Positions 1-8,900 of a stretch of DNA of 64,000 nucleotides are shown here, piece after piece; the stretch's first letter is position 1; every line of letters starts with the position of its first letter. Position numbers and translations under genes: made by a program. Location: positions 1 through 64,000 of the forward strand of contig JAUCBJ010006932.1 in NCBI GenBank assembly GCA_032718475.1, written 5' to 3'. The notes beneath the pieces were generated by a model. It was given only the letters and a program-made list of their open reading frames with translations. It ran no database searches and was not told the DNA's origin. Source of the DNA: Nemertoderma westbladi. Its lineage: Eukaryota; Xenacoelomorpha; Nemertodermatida; Nemertodermatidae.

Positions 1-575
1 TACTTTTCTTAATCTGTTATGCATTCGACGAGTAATTTAACACCATTGGTATAGCGTAAAAAAGGTATGCACTAATTGAATTATTAAATATAACAAATAT
101 AGATAAGTTAAGAAATAAGATATCTGAGAAACGGAGGATATATGCAATTTTAATTTATTTCTAATAACAAATAAATGATGACAAAATATGTACTTATTTC
201 AATAATATTTTTTTCATATGCATAATTTTTTTTAAACCGTTCCAATTCAATTAATTTATTATTACTTTGTTTTCGCGAGGGTGGGACAAACAACTAATCA
301 GAAGACGTCAAGGTGCTAGAGCCGAGGCTAAACAACTAATAAGAACTACACTCGCGTTTTATAAGCTGGGTTTAATGAGAATCGACAAAAAGTGTACCAG
401 ATAGGGTCAACGTCGGCAAAACCTCCAACGGGGAATCAGTTATAAGCTACATTTAGCCCACTCCCGACCAATCCGCGTCCGTTTCTTACCCACCGCTGAG
501 AATCGTTCCGTTTTTTCGGCCCTTTTCTTGCCCCTTTAGCCCCCGGGGGGGGCGAAGATCTAGCCCCAGCCTACG
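1..575. other. AT-rich flank, no convincing gene
   Basis: Mostly AT-rich non-coding sequence. One plus-strand frame is open from about 276 to 539 apart from a single TAG at 402-404. It reads as an arginine/lysine-rich stretch that I do not recognise. It may be a relic of the retroelement whose 3' end follows, but nothing ties the two together. Confidence 0.3.
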
Positions 576-579
576 CGCA

Positions 580-780
580 GCTAGTGCTTCAAACTTCTAC
601 CTCCCGAATTGTAAATCCTTCGAATCTGATACTTTCTTTTTTAACGGCATAAAAAATTGGAACGCTCTGCCAAATGAAATTAAAAACCTAAATAATCAAC
701 ATTCTTTTAAATCTGCAGTTAAATCTCATCTCCGTGTGCAATGTAAAAATAGGTACAATAGTCCTACAGTAAGTTATTAG
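580..780 (+). pseudogene. C-terminal end of a non-LTR retrotransposon reverse transcriptase ORF
   Basis: A 66-codon open stretch ends in TAG. It contains a pattern of the type SFESDTFFFNGIKNWNALP followed by LNNQHSFKSAVKSHL. This matches the conserved C-terminal tail of CR1/L2/Jockey-like retrotransposon proteins, in which an aromatic-rich block is followed by W-N-x-LP and then a 'SF(K)SA(L/V)K' motif. Upstream RT motifs are missing, so this is a 5'-truncated copy. It is followed by about 310 bp of 3' UTR and an (ATCT)n tail, as expected for the 3' end of such an element. The family call rests on remembered motif shape, and the clade is not resolved. Confidence 0.65.
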
Positions 781-1094
781 TTTATTAATTATTTACTATT
801 TATACTGTAATTACGTTTTATAATAAATTGTTCTGTACATTACATCTTTATCGTTGAGTCGGGCATTGTCACGCTCTCGGTAAAGTTGTACATGTACATA
901 GTGTAATTACGTTTTATATTGGTTTTAGGTTAGCGTAGTGTAATATTGTATTTGTAACCAAGTAACATAAAGGACCCCCTTGGAAATAAGCTGCAAAGCT
1001 TTAGGGGTAATCCTATATGTTATGTTGGACAATACCTTTATACCGGTACATTGTTTGGTGTATTTGTTATTGTTTTTACATAATGTATAAATAA

Positions 1095-1115
1095 ATCTAT
1101 CTATCTATCTATCTA
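1095..1115 (+). repeat. (ATCT)n simple repeat, 3' tail of the non-LTR element
   Basis: Five ATCT units follow an AATAAA-like AT-rich stretch and come about 310 bp after the stop codon of the retrotransposon ORF fragment. Non-LTR elements of several clades end in microsatellites instead of poly(A), so this probably marks the element's 3' boundary. Confidence 0.7.
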
Positions 1116-1117
1116 AC

Positions 1118-1499
1118 CATGAAAACAGTAAGTAAGACTGTTTTCACCAATCGAAATATAAACTATTTACAAATATTTCTTTAGTCTAATAATGGGGCCT
1201 AAAATATAAAATAATCACTACCTAATTATTGCATACTTAATATTGCAGGTACAGCGTAAATACAATCCATCATACATACAAAATACAAATTTACCAATTA
1301 ACTTTAGTGCATAAAATACAAAAAAAGAGGGCTTTCGGTTATCAAAATGAACAAATTAAACAAATTAGAACAAATCAAAACAAGTAATTTCAATCCTTTC
1401 GATAATCTTTTATATATTAGAAATATACATAATAAAATTTCCAAATGAAATCAGTCCAATATAAACAAATATAATATGCTAATAACTTCCAAATAAGTC
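1118..1499. other. AT-rich spacer, nothing recognised
   Basis: Non-coding AT-rich sequence between the non-LTR 3' end and the remnant of the cassette that hosts the BEL insertion. No ORF, RNA gene or repeat boundary was seen. Confidence 0.4.
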
Positions 1500-1740
1500 T
1501 TAAAGTGTCCTCCTGACGAGCTTAAAAGTTCGTCCTACTGGTCTGGATATCTTCTCCTGAGCACTGATTGCTAACGGTAGGCTCGCAAGCCTTCCTTCTC
1601 TATCTTGCTCCTCCAAAACCAACATCCAAACGTAACGTCCAATATAAATACCCAAATATAATATCCAAATATAATATCCAAATATAATGTCAAAATATAA
1701 TATCCAAATATAATATCCAAATATAATATCCAATCGGTAG
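1500..1740 (-). pseudogene. Downstream end of the pre-insertion cassette (minus strand), with (TCCAAATATAATA)n repeat
   Basis: Across the BEL insertion this sequence joins on to 17439 and beyond, so it is the downstream part of the cassette that carries ORF A to ORF D. It has an open minus-strand frame of 77 codons (1500-1733). The N-terminal half of that frame is an artefact of a roughly 13-bp AT-rich tandem repeat (about 1637-1735). The second half contains EGRLASLP, the translation of the 20-bp near-palindrome, then a short basic tail ending at 1500. Whether it is part of a real protein is unclear. The repeated hydrophobic FGYYIW pattern is low complexity, not a membrane domain. Confidence 0.35.
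1576..1595. repeat. 20-bp near-palindrome, copy 1 (GRLASLP element)
   Basis: ggtaggctcgcaagccttcc. The two halves are imperfect reverse complements around CTCG/CAAG. On the minus strand it reads GRLASLP in an open frame. Other copies are at 1736-1745 joined to 17444-17453 (split by BEL), 19890-19909 and 21023-21042. Confidence 0.75.
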
Positions 1741-1745
1741 GCTCG
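1741..1745. repeat. BEL target-site duplication, left copy (GCTCG)
   Basis: GCTCG immediately precedes the left LTR (which starts TGTTCGCGC) and is repeated at 17439-17443 just after the right LTR. Five bp is within the usual range for BEL/Pao insertions. Confidence 0.9.
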
Positions 1746-3001
1746 TGTTCGCGCTTTCAGACCTTTGGCAGTTTAACCCGCCAAATTAGGATGTCTTCTA
1801 GATATTAAATCGCTTTTAGCCTCTGACAAGTATTTGATTCACTACACTAGTTGAAACCAATCTGTGCGCGATCATTCACCCGCTGGATATACCCGGAAGA
1901 TTGATTTTGACAGCTTAATCTTATTGCTATGTAAGCCTAATGTATTATTCGACTGACAGTATTATATAATCTCTGACGATATTATTCACCTTCGGGAAAT
2001 ATTAACAGTTCCTTTAGGACGTGGCGCTCTATCTATATAAACAGAGTTAGGACTTAAACTACTCACAACGATATGGCTTAGTTACAATTAACATATATGG
2101 CGCATTCTTTAGGAAATGCTTCTTTATCAGTCTCACTCGCACACAATGCTGCACAATACTGCACACTAATCTGCCGATCTTCACTGATTTTAGTCACATA
2201 TAAAAGGAACACAGACCGACTCATGTAGGGTCTATCAAATAACATTAGATTCACTTCAAACCACATTAACATAAGTCACAATCGTTATATGTAAGCTTTC
2301 TCTCTTACCTTTGGTATATCAAGAATATTGGGTTTTCGGGGTTATTTCTCGTTAGTCCAATATAATAATTCATCAACAAATATAATGAATAACCGACAGC
2401 AAAATCAGTAAAGTTAAGGTATAAATGATTTGGTATGATGGTATGCCGAGTGCCGCCGTGCAGTACGTTAATTTAACACCGAGTCGTCAGCGATGCGTGA
2501 CGTCGAGCAGTACGCAGTACTCAACCGATAAAGGATATATGTCCTTATAATTAAGCCTACTAGTGTTAGGCTAAAAGCAGAAAAGCACAAAATATTCTCT
2601 AAGCCGTTCTTTCGTGGCTCAGGGCTGAATGTAAACACTGCCCTCTGCCTCACGTGATTTCTAGGAAAAATTTCTGTACAAGAGCCATAAAATGCTCTGA
2701 TTGGCTGACTAAACCAAGAGATGCCGTAGAACAAAGAAAATCGACACGTATACAGCTCAGCTGTTAACCGTCGTCATAGTAACTACTGTTTCAAGAGGAT
2801 CCAGCTACTTTGCGTCATAGAATTGCCATAGAATCACCAACCATGTCTTCCAAAGTACACATACGGAGGAAATAGCTCTTAGATCCTCTAAAAACACCGA
2901 TACAGCAATAATACGGGCTCCTACACCTATTAAATCAACTACAGAGTATTTTAATGTAAAAATAATAAAAATAACGGGGCAATTCAGCAAAGGCTTTTAC
3001 A
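1746..3001 (-). repeat. BEL 3' LTR (left LTR)
   Basis: Starts TGTTCGCGC and ends CTTTTACA on the plus strand. It is 1256 bp and nearly identical to 16186-17438. A 3-bp insertion relative to the right copy lies where one copy has TGGTATGATGGTATGC and the other TGGTATGGTATGC. A TATA-like minus-strand motif lies near 2030-2040. The short ORFs inside it occur in both LTRs and are not convincing genes. Confidence 0.95.
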
Positions 3002-3010
3002 CCGCTCCCA
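3002..3010 (-). promoter_or_regulatory. Candidate BEL polypurine tract
   Basis: On the minus strand TGGGAGCGG lies directly upstream of the 3' LTR, the position where plus-strand DNA synthesis is primed. It is short, so the assignment rests mainly on position. Confidence 0.5.
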
Positions 3011-3078
3011 GAAAATGGGATTTTCAGTTTATAAAATATAAAATCACAGTTTCTAAAACCTAAAGATACTCTAAACAG

Positions 3079-3612
3079 TTAGTCTTTCTTACGCGGACGG
3101 CGTTTACGCAGTTTCTTGAGGCTAGCAAGAGTCCTTTTCTCTTTGGGGCGAGCCACTTTATGAGGAGGGCTGTAGCTCCTAGGCAAAGGGTGCAATATAA
3201 TTGCATCAGAAGATGTAGGGTTACGATCGGTATACCCGCCGGTCGAAGTACCTGGTTGGTTGGTATCAACCTCAGTGGAGCGAGGTCTAACGGCCTTTAG
3301 AGCGCGTCTCAGGACAGCAGCTCCTACGGGTCCTTGACGGGTCGTCTGGACACTAGCGGTGGGTGGACCGTGTGTGGTGAGGAACTTTCTCGGTTTAACG
3401 GTTCTCTCCAGCTCGCGTTCTCGGGTTCGATATTCATATGGGCGCCGAGATACTTCCTGTAGTTCAGGATGCGAGTTCACAAAAATGTCGCCATACTCAG
3501 GGTCCTGACGGATAAAATTGATCAGGTGATATGTGGTTATATCATTAGGGTTGACGTTTCTAAGGTATTTTCTGACAAACTTGGTGGAAATACACTCACC
3601 AACACGCTTCAT
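3079..3612 (-). CDS. BEL ORF3: small basic protein, unknown function
   Basis: 177 aa with an ATG start (MKRVGEC), ending 77 bp before the 3' LTR. The N-terminal 60 residues look folded and contain KFVRKYLRNVNPNDI. The middle is rich in T, P, S and R. The C-terminus is strongly basic (KKLRKRRPRKKD), which would suit nucleic-acid binding or nuclear localisation. There is no signal peptide, membrane segment or zinc motif. The N-terminal block aligns by eye with KVVRDYFLQVHPDKN in ORF D of the neighbouring cassette, with matching K-x-V-R-x-Y-x-x-x-V-x-P. ORF D also follows a homologue of ORF2 there. It lies 72 nt after ORF2 on the same strand. I do not recognise the family, and its position is that of env in other retroelements. 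Confidence 0.7.
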   Translation of the reverse strand: MKRVGECISTKFVRKYLRNVNPNDITTYHLINFIRQDPEYGDIFVNSHPELQEVSRRPYEYRTRERELERTVKPRKFLTTHGPPTASVQTTRQGPVGAAVLRRALKAVRPRSTEVDTNQPGTSTGGYTDRNPTSSDAIILHPLPRSYSPPHKVARPKEKRTLASLKKLRKRRPRKKD

Positions 3613-3684
3613 TAACTCGTAACTTGGTACGTGTGTTTTCTGTTCAATCGACGCGAATAGATAAGGATGGAACGCGTAAACTCC

Positions 3685-4764
3685 CTAGTAAGCTCGTCCA
3701 GGGTAGTAGCGATGTCTGGATTTGCAATGTAAATCCGCGTTCGCTTCCCAAGCTCGGATGTAGCGCAGGGTGATCATCTCGTCTACGCTCTCTAAATCGC
3801 GATTAAAGGGACAATTATAACTTTCATGTCCTTTAAGTTGACAGTAGTGACATTGAGTCATAAATTGTGGGCAGACGGCAAAAATATGAGAGTTATTAAG
3901 TCTGCAGTAAGCACAATATATTTCCATCATCGGTTGTTCGAGGAAATAGGAACAAGGTATGTTTGAGTCTAGAGGGGTGAAGTGGTCTCTCAATGCGCAT
4001 AATCGACAACGTTTTCGAGAAACGTAGTTGGCGTGTCGATAATCGTAAGCTGTGAGACGTTGTGGACCTTGATACCACTCTATGACATAATCATTGTCAC
4101 TGCTCCGGGAAGTCGTAGGCTGAATCGCTTCTGATTCCAAGCATACTGGTTCATCTTCCAGCTGTATAGACGGAGTGGGTGCGTCTGTCTCAGTAAGTAG
4201 ACCCACTGTCTGTATTTCCACGACAGAATAACCTGTAGGTATTCGGGGTCTTTGTATAACAGATGAATGTAAGTTCTGTATACAAACGTCTTGAAAAACG
4301 GCAAATCCAGCGCTACTCAGTTTCTCCGCAGCTGAGTCTCTCAGACTGAGTTTGGTCAGCGCGCGTTCCTTGAACTGACTATCGACGTTACGGAACGGAG
4401 TCAGAAAGCGCCGGAAACATTCGAAACGTATAAACTTATTGTGTTCGTCTAACTTGGCGAGTTTAGTTCCAAGTATTAATGGATGAGCGCGTATTACATC
4501 GTCGGTGTCGTGTAAATCAATAGGATGACCAGTAGTCAAGAAGTCCATATACGTACCATTACGATGCGTATAGCGAGCTGTGAACTTTCTATAGTCCAAT
4601 TCACACGTAAGTTGCTCCGGGGACATTGGCGGTTCGATATAACGACCATCGTCCTCTGTAGTAGTTGGATCAGCGTCACCGCGTATCAAGCTATCGACAA
4701 ACGCTTGCAAAGGTAGAGTATATCTCTCCCTGATACCAAGATCATCTTCTATTAATTCAGTCAT
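3685..4764 (-). CDS. BEL ORF2: zinc-knuckle protein in the env position, unknown function
   Basis: 359 aa with an ATG start (MTELIED). Residues 90-170 contain the block FECFRRFLTPFRNVDSQ, followed by AGFAVFQDV. The C-terminal third (about 245-320) carries cysteine/histidine clusters: a degenerate CRLC...H...C; CAYCRLNNSHIFAVC, which is C-x2-C-x5-H-x4-C; and CHYCQLKGHESYNC, a standard C-x2-C-x4-H-x4-C knuckle. No signal peptide or transmembrane helix is visible, so it is not an envelope protein. It is homologous over most of its length to ORF C (17710-19002): the starts (MTELI/MTSLI), the FRRFL-PF block, the VF-DV block and the last two knuckles all align. It probably binds RNA or DNA. How it is translated downstream of pol is unknown; a spliced or subgenomic mRNA is likely. 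Confidence 0.8.
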   Translation of the reverse strand: MTELIEDDLGIRERYTLPLQAFVDSLIRGDADPTTTEDDGRYIEPPMSPEQLTCELDYRKFTARYTHRNGTYMDFLTTGHPIDLHDTDDVIRAHPLILGTKLAKLDEHNKFIRFECFRRFLTPFRNVDSQFKERALTKLSLRDSAAEKLSSAGFAVFQDVCIQNLHSSVIQRPRIPTGYSVVEIQTVGLLTETDAPTPSIQLEDEPVCLESEAIQPTTSRSSDNDYVIEWYQGPQRLTAYDYRHANYVSRKRCRLCALRDHFTPLDSNIPCSYFLEQPMMEIYCAYCRLNNSHIFAVCPQFMTQCHYCQLKGHESYNCPFNRDLESVDEMITLRYIRAWEANADLHCKSRHRYYPGRAY

Positions 4765-5710
4765 ATCTGCTATACGAGTTCACCAATATTATAATGAGTT
4801 TATATATTTGTTAGGCGAGCGGGCGTCGCTGCCTACTTCTCCCTTGCCCCCGGACAGTGTGAGATTCTCAGCGCCGATGTACCGCTGTCGCTGTACTTTC
4901 GCCAACGACGTAGCTGTACAACGACAACGATAACCGGCACAAGTCACTCCACTGTCCGTCCCAAAGGCTTAGATGTACTTCAGGTTTTCCTTGGAGAGTT
5001 AGGGTTACTTTCACGATTGCGACTAGCTACTGTAAACACACTTTAGCAGTAACATTCACCTATAAACTCACAAATACCACACAACTTGTCACAACTACGC
5101 ACATTCGGGCCATTTGTCCGTTAGTCAATGCCTTCCAGAATGTCACTGTATTATTATGTATCCTTGGATACTAGCAGTGCACTGTTTATTCTCTATGCTA
5201 TTCAATGGGACAAGCTTTCTATTGTTCTTTTAACTCAACTCTAATTCTAGCGTGGTTGTTGCTATGGTGACATTATGTAAAGCTAGCGGTAGAATTAGGG
5301 TAATTCCAATGCATACAGATCTGGGATGTTATTTAATAGTAATTCTGGAGGATCTGAACTTTGCATTCCTAATACTCTGCCTACCAATAATACTTGAATA
5401 TAGTAGTGGCTTTATTGTACTTTAATAAGTACAGACGTTTCATCTTACTGTAGTTACGTATTTATAGTATAATACGGACAGTAATGAAAGAGGAAAAAAT
5501 TATTTCTTGCCGTCGCTCTACATATATTATAAGTAATTACGCACGCAATAAACACGAATATATTGCACTATTCTACTAAATAATCGCTAAATAATATTCT
5601 ACTAAATTAAATAAAACGATTATAATAAAATTACATAGTAATACATACATAAATATAAAAATAATAAAATAATATAAAATAATAGAGTCACACGCCCACT
5701 CCGAATGATA
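4765..5710 (-). other. BEL spacer between the pol tail and ORF2
   Basis: About 950 bp without a usable ORF on either strand. It is AT-rich towards 5500-5700 and of mixed composition near 4800-5000. A splice acceptor or internal promoter serving ORF2/ORF3 would be expected here or just upstream, but none could be identified with confidence. Confidence 0.4.
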
Positions 5711-5947
5711 TTAAGTTGGGGAGCCCCTAGATGTCTGTTGGATTAGGGAAGTGGTCGTGGGAAGAGTTTCTTGCCTTCCATAGTTTCCGGAGAGCTCTCT
5801 GTCTCTTTCCAGTAAACATAAACGACCCTCTGGGCGGTTGAGCTGTTGAGTCTCAAAGACTATCCCTGGTTTCTTAAAGTTACGCCGCATGACGACGAGT
5901 TCTACTGATCGCACTAAACCATCGCTCGAGATATGAGTCTCGATGAT
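5711..5947 (-). pseudogene. C-terminal continuation of BEL gag-pol beyond an in-frame TGA
   Basis: The pol frame stays open beyond its TGA (5948-5950) until 5711. The continuation reads like the second half of the short domain that follows the integrase in BEL/Pao proteins (DUF5641-like): a DGLVRSVELVV strand, a VMRRNFKKPG block and a final leucine-rich LCLLE motif. The polyprotein shown at 5948-13927 therefore lacks its natural end. The TGA could come from a CGA arginine codon by CpG decay, or it could be read through. I cannot tell which from one copy. Confidence 0.75.
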
Positions 5948-8900
5948 TCATCCTGTTTGCCATCGCTTACGTGGGAGATCGGGGTCCACAATAAGCACCA
6001 TGTCTCCAGCGCTGACGTTTTCTTGCTGCGCAAACCACTTAGTTCGAAGTTGTAGAGTGGGCAGGTAATGTTTCTCGAAATGGTCAGCGAAACGACGGGA
6101 TAGCAACTGCATAAGTTGCCAGGTTCGACGGCAGTATTCGTCTCCGTCGGTGATCTCCGATCGTGGGAGCATGGCTACGGGTTTCTTCAGTAGAAAGTGC
6201 GCGGGTGTTAGCGCTTCCAGGGAATCAGGACTTGAAGAGACTGGCATAAGCGGTCTTTCATTGAGATAGGCGGCGATTTCCTCCATTAATGTCCGCAATA
6301 GTTCGTCGGTGAGATAAGCGCGACAAGGTACAATAAAGTGGAACGCAGTCTTCACGCTTCTAATCAATCTCTCCCAACTTCCTCCCCACCAAGGGGCGTC
6401 GGCGGCATTGAAGGTCCAGCTAGACGCTGTTATCTTTAGCTGATCGTCCACCTGTTTTCCGTTCCAGTCCTTTACGTAAGCTTGAATTTCGTTGTTGGCG
6501 CCAATGAAGTTCGTTCCCTTATCCGATCTCATCGTGTTACTGGTTCCAAAGCGAGCGATCTGTCGTCGTAAACTCAACACGAAGCTGTTGGTGGATAGAT
6601 CATTTACCATATCGAGATGGATAGCTCTACAAGTCATACAAACGAAGATGACACACCATCTCTTGACTATAGTCCGGGCACGATATACTTCAATAGGGCC
6701 AAATAAATCAACACCGGTATTAGTAAAGGGTGGTTCATAGAAGCTTACTCTTTCCCTAGGTAATTCTGCCTCTCGCTGTGTCAAAGGCCTACTGAATGCT
6801 TTCCTACAGGGTATGCAGTTCCTAAGAACTTGGTTCAGAGCTCTACGGGGTTTATAAAAATAGTAGCGAGTTCGAATTTCGCTCAGAACTCGTTCTCTTC
6901 CAGCATGATACAGTTTGCTATGAACATCTACAATCATCTTGATTTGTATGTCAAGATTTCTAATGAGTATGGGAAACTTAGTGTCAAAGGATAATGGGGC
7001 GTTGGTAAGCCTGCCTCCAACACGTATTAACCCATCTATCATGGTACTAGAGAAGCGATCCCTTAAGCGCATCTGCGGATTTCTTAACAACAGGAAATAC
7101 TTATCGGAATCCTCATAGCATTGTAGGAGTCTCAGCATCTGTTTATTGGTTTCATCATGCTCCTGGTAACTAATCTTCTCCTTTAGAAACCTGTCGGATA
7201 TCTTGTATTTGGGAAGATCTTTAACAACATGGACTCGTGCAGATGTTGATGGAGCATCATCACCATTGGTCTTTCTCCCGGAGTAACGATGATGAAAACA
7301 TCGTTTTAAATATGTGACAGCTTTACAGAGCCGATTCCAGGAACTGTAATGATGTATCACTCTCTGCAGGAGAGGTGAGAGTCCTTGCGAGATATCTGGT
7401 ATTCCAGATTTCCAATCCTTGTCACGGATTTCCAAGACTTCTTTATCCGTGGCGGTGGGTTTCTGATCCAAAGCATTCTCTCCGGAAGTAAATAATACAG
7501 ATAGATCAACCGTAGGTTTAAACAACTTCGATTTACTCGCTCGAGTTTTGGGTTTAACTTTCTCCGCTCTCTTGGCCTGTCTGATCTCTGCTGTTGTGAG
7601 ATGGGGAGGCCATTCTTCTTCTTCTCTGTAGAGAAAGTCGGGTCCACCTAACCATTCGGGAGTATTTACCAATTCCTTTGGAGTCGCTCCTCGGGAAGCG
7701 ATGTCTGCTGGATTAATCGTTCCGGGGCAATGTCTCCATTGATCCATCGTCGTGCGACTAAGTATGATGGCTACTCTGTTGGTAACGAAGACGCTGAACT
7801 GACAGACTTCATTGGTTATATATTCTAACACAAGTAAAGCGTCGGTCCAATAGACGGTTTTCTCTAATGGATAGTCAATCTGTTCTGTTACATTCCGGCC
7901 GATGGCTGTAGCGTATAGAGCCGCTTTTAACTCCGCTCGAGGAACTTTCAACTTGTTGTTGATTAATGCCTTAGAAGTAACCAAGGCGACTTTGATTCCA
8001 TCCGGAGTTTCCACTCTTAGGTAGGCTACTATACCTATTCCCATATCGCTGGCGTCTCCAAACACATGGAGTTGATAGGAATATGTAGGGAGAACATGAC
8101 CAAAATATGAACGGGAAATTATAAAATCCTTGATAGCCGGCAGAGAATCTTCCCATTTCATCCACTTCTTTAATAATTCTCCCTTAAGTGGATCGTCCCA
8201 TGAGTGGTTTTCAAGCCACATTTGTTGTACCAAACTCCGAGCAATCAATATAACTGGGCTAATAAATCCCAATGGATCGAAATAAGTGCTCAGTATACTT
8301 AAGCAAATCCGTTTGGTTCGAACTGGATTATCTCGCTGTTTTAGCTGGAAAAACAGGATATCTAGCTCTGTGTCCCATTTCAAGCCGAGTGTCTTGGTTT
8401 CTGGCAGATTATCTTTGATCAAATCTAGATCTTTCGCCCCTCGATCTTCCGCAGGGATCAACTCCAGAAACTCACATGAGTTGCTGGTGAATTTCGTCAA
8501 TCGAAACCCACCTCTTTCTAAGCACTCTACTGTTCCTTTAGCGACCTCAATGGCTTCCTCAACTGATGGAAGGGACTTCAGATTATCGTCCATGTATATG
8601 TCCCGCTTGATGTTGTCGATCACTTCCTTAGAGAAGGCCTCTCGGTTGTCCTCTGCAGTGGTACGCACTACCGAACAGGCGTTGGAAGGGCTTGAGATTA
8701 TCCCAAAGGCCTGGATGGTCATCCAGTACTCCACCGGTTTCTGGTTGAGGTCTCCTTCGGGCCACCAAAGAAATCGTAGACTATCTCGATCCCTATCTAA
8801 CACCTTGACTTGTAAGAACATGCCTTCTATATCGGAGGCGAAAGCAATCGAATATTGTCTCAATCTTAAAAGAATTCCCAACAAAGATTGAAGTAAGTTG

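Noticed and set aside
276-539. Arg/Lys-rich plus-strand frame with one TAG
   Set aside because: Too short, no similarity noticed, no start and one internal stop. Mentioned only as a possible relic.
2078-2990. Small minus-strand ORFs (61-88 codons) present in both BEL LTRs
   Set aside because: They are duplicated because the LTRs are. They have no motif and no consistent start context, and LTRs rarely encode proteins.
3685-4764. Envelope gene of a BEL retrovirus-like element
   Set aside because: No signal peptide, transmembrane helix or fusion-like segment. The C-terminus is made of zinc knuckles.
8286-8891. Plus-strand ORF of 201 codons
   Set aside because: Antisense of the BEL reverse transcriptase domain, which has clear catalytic motifs on the minus strand.
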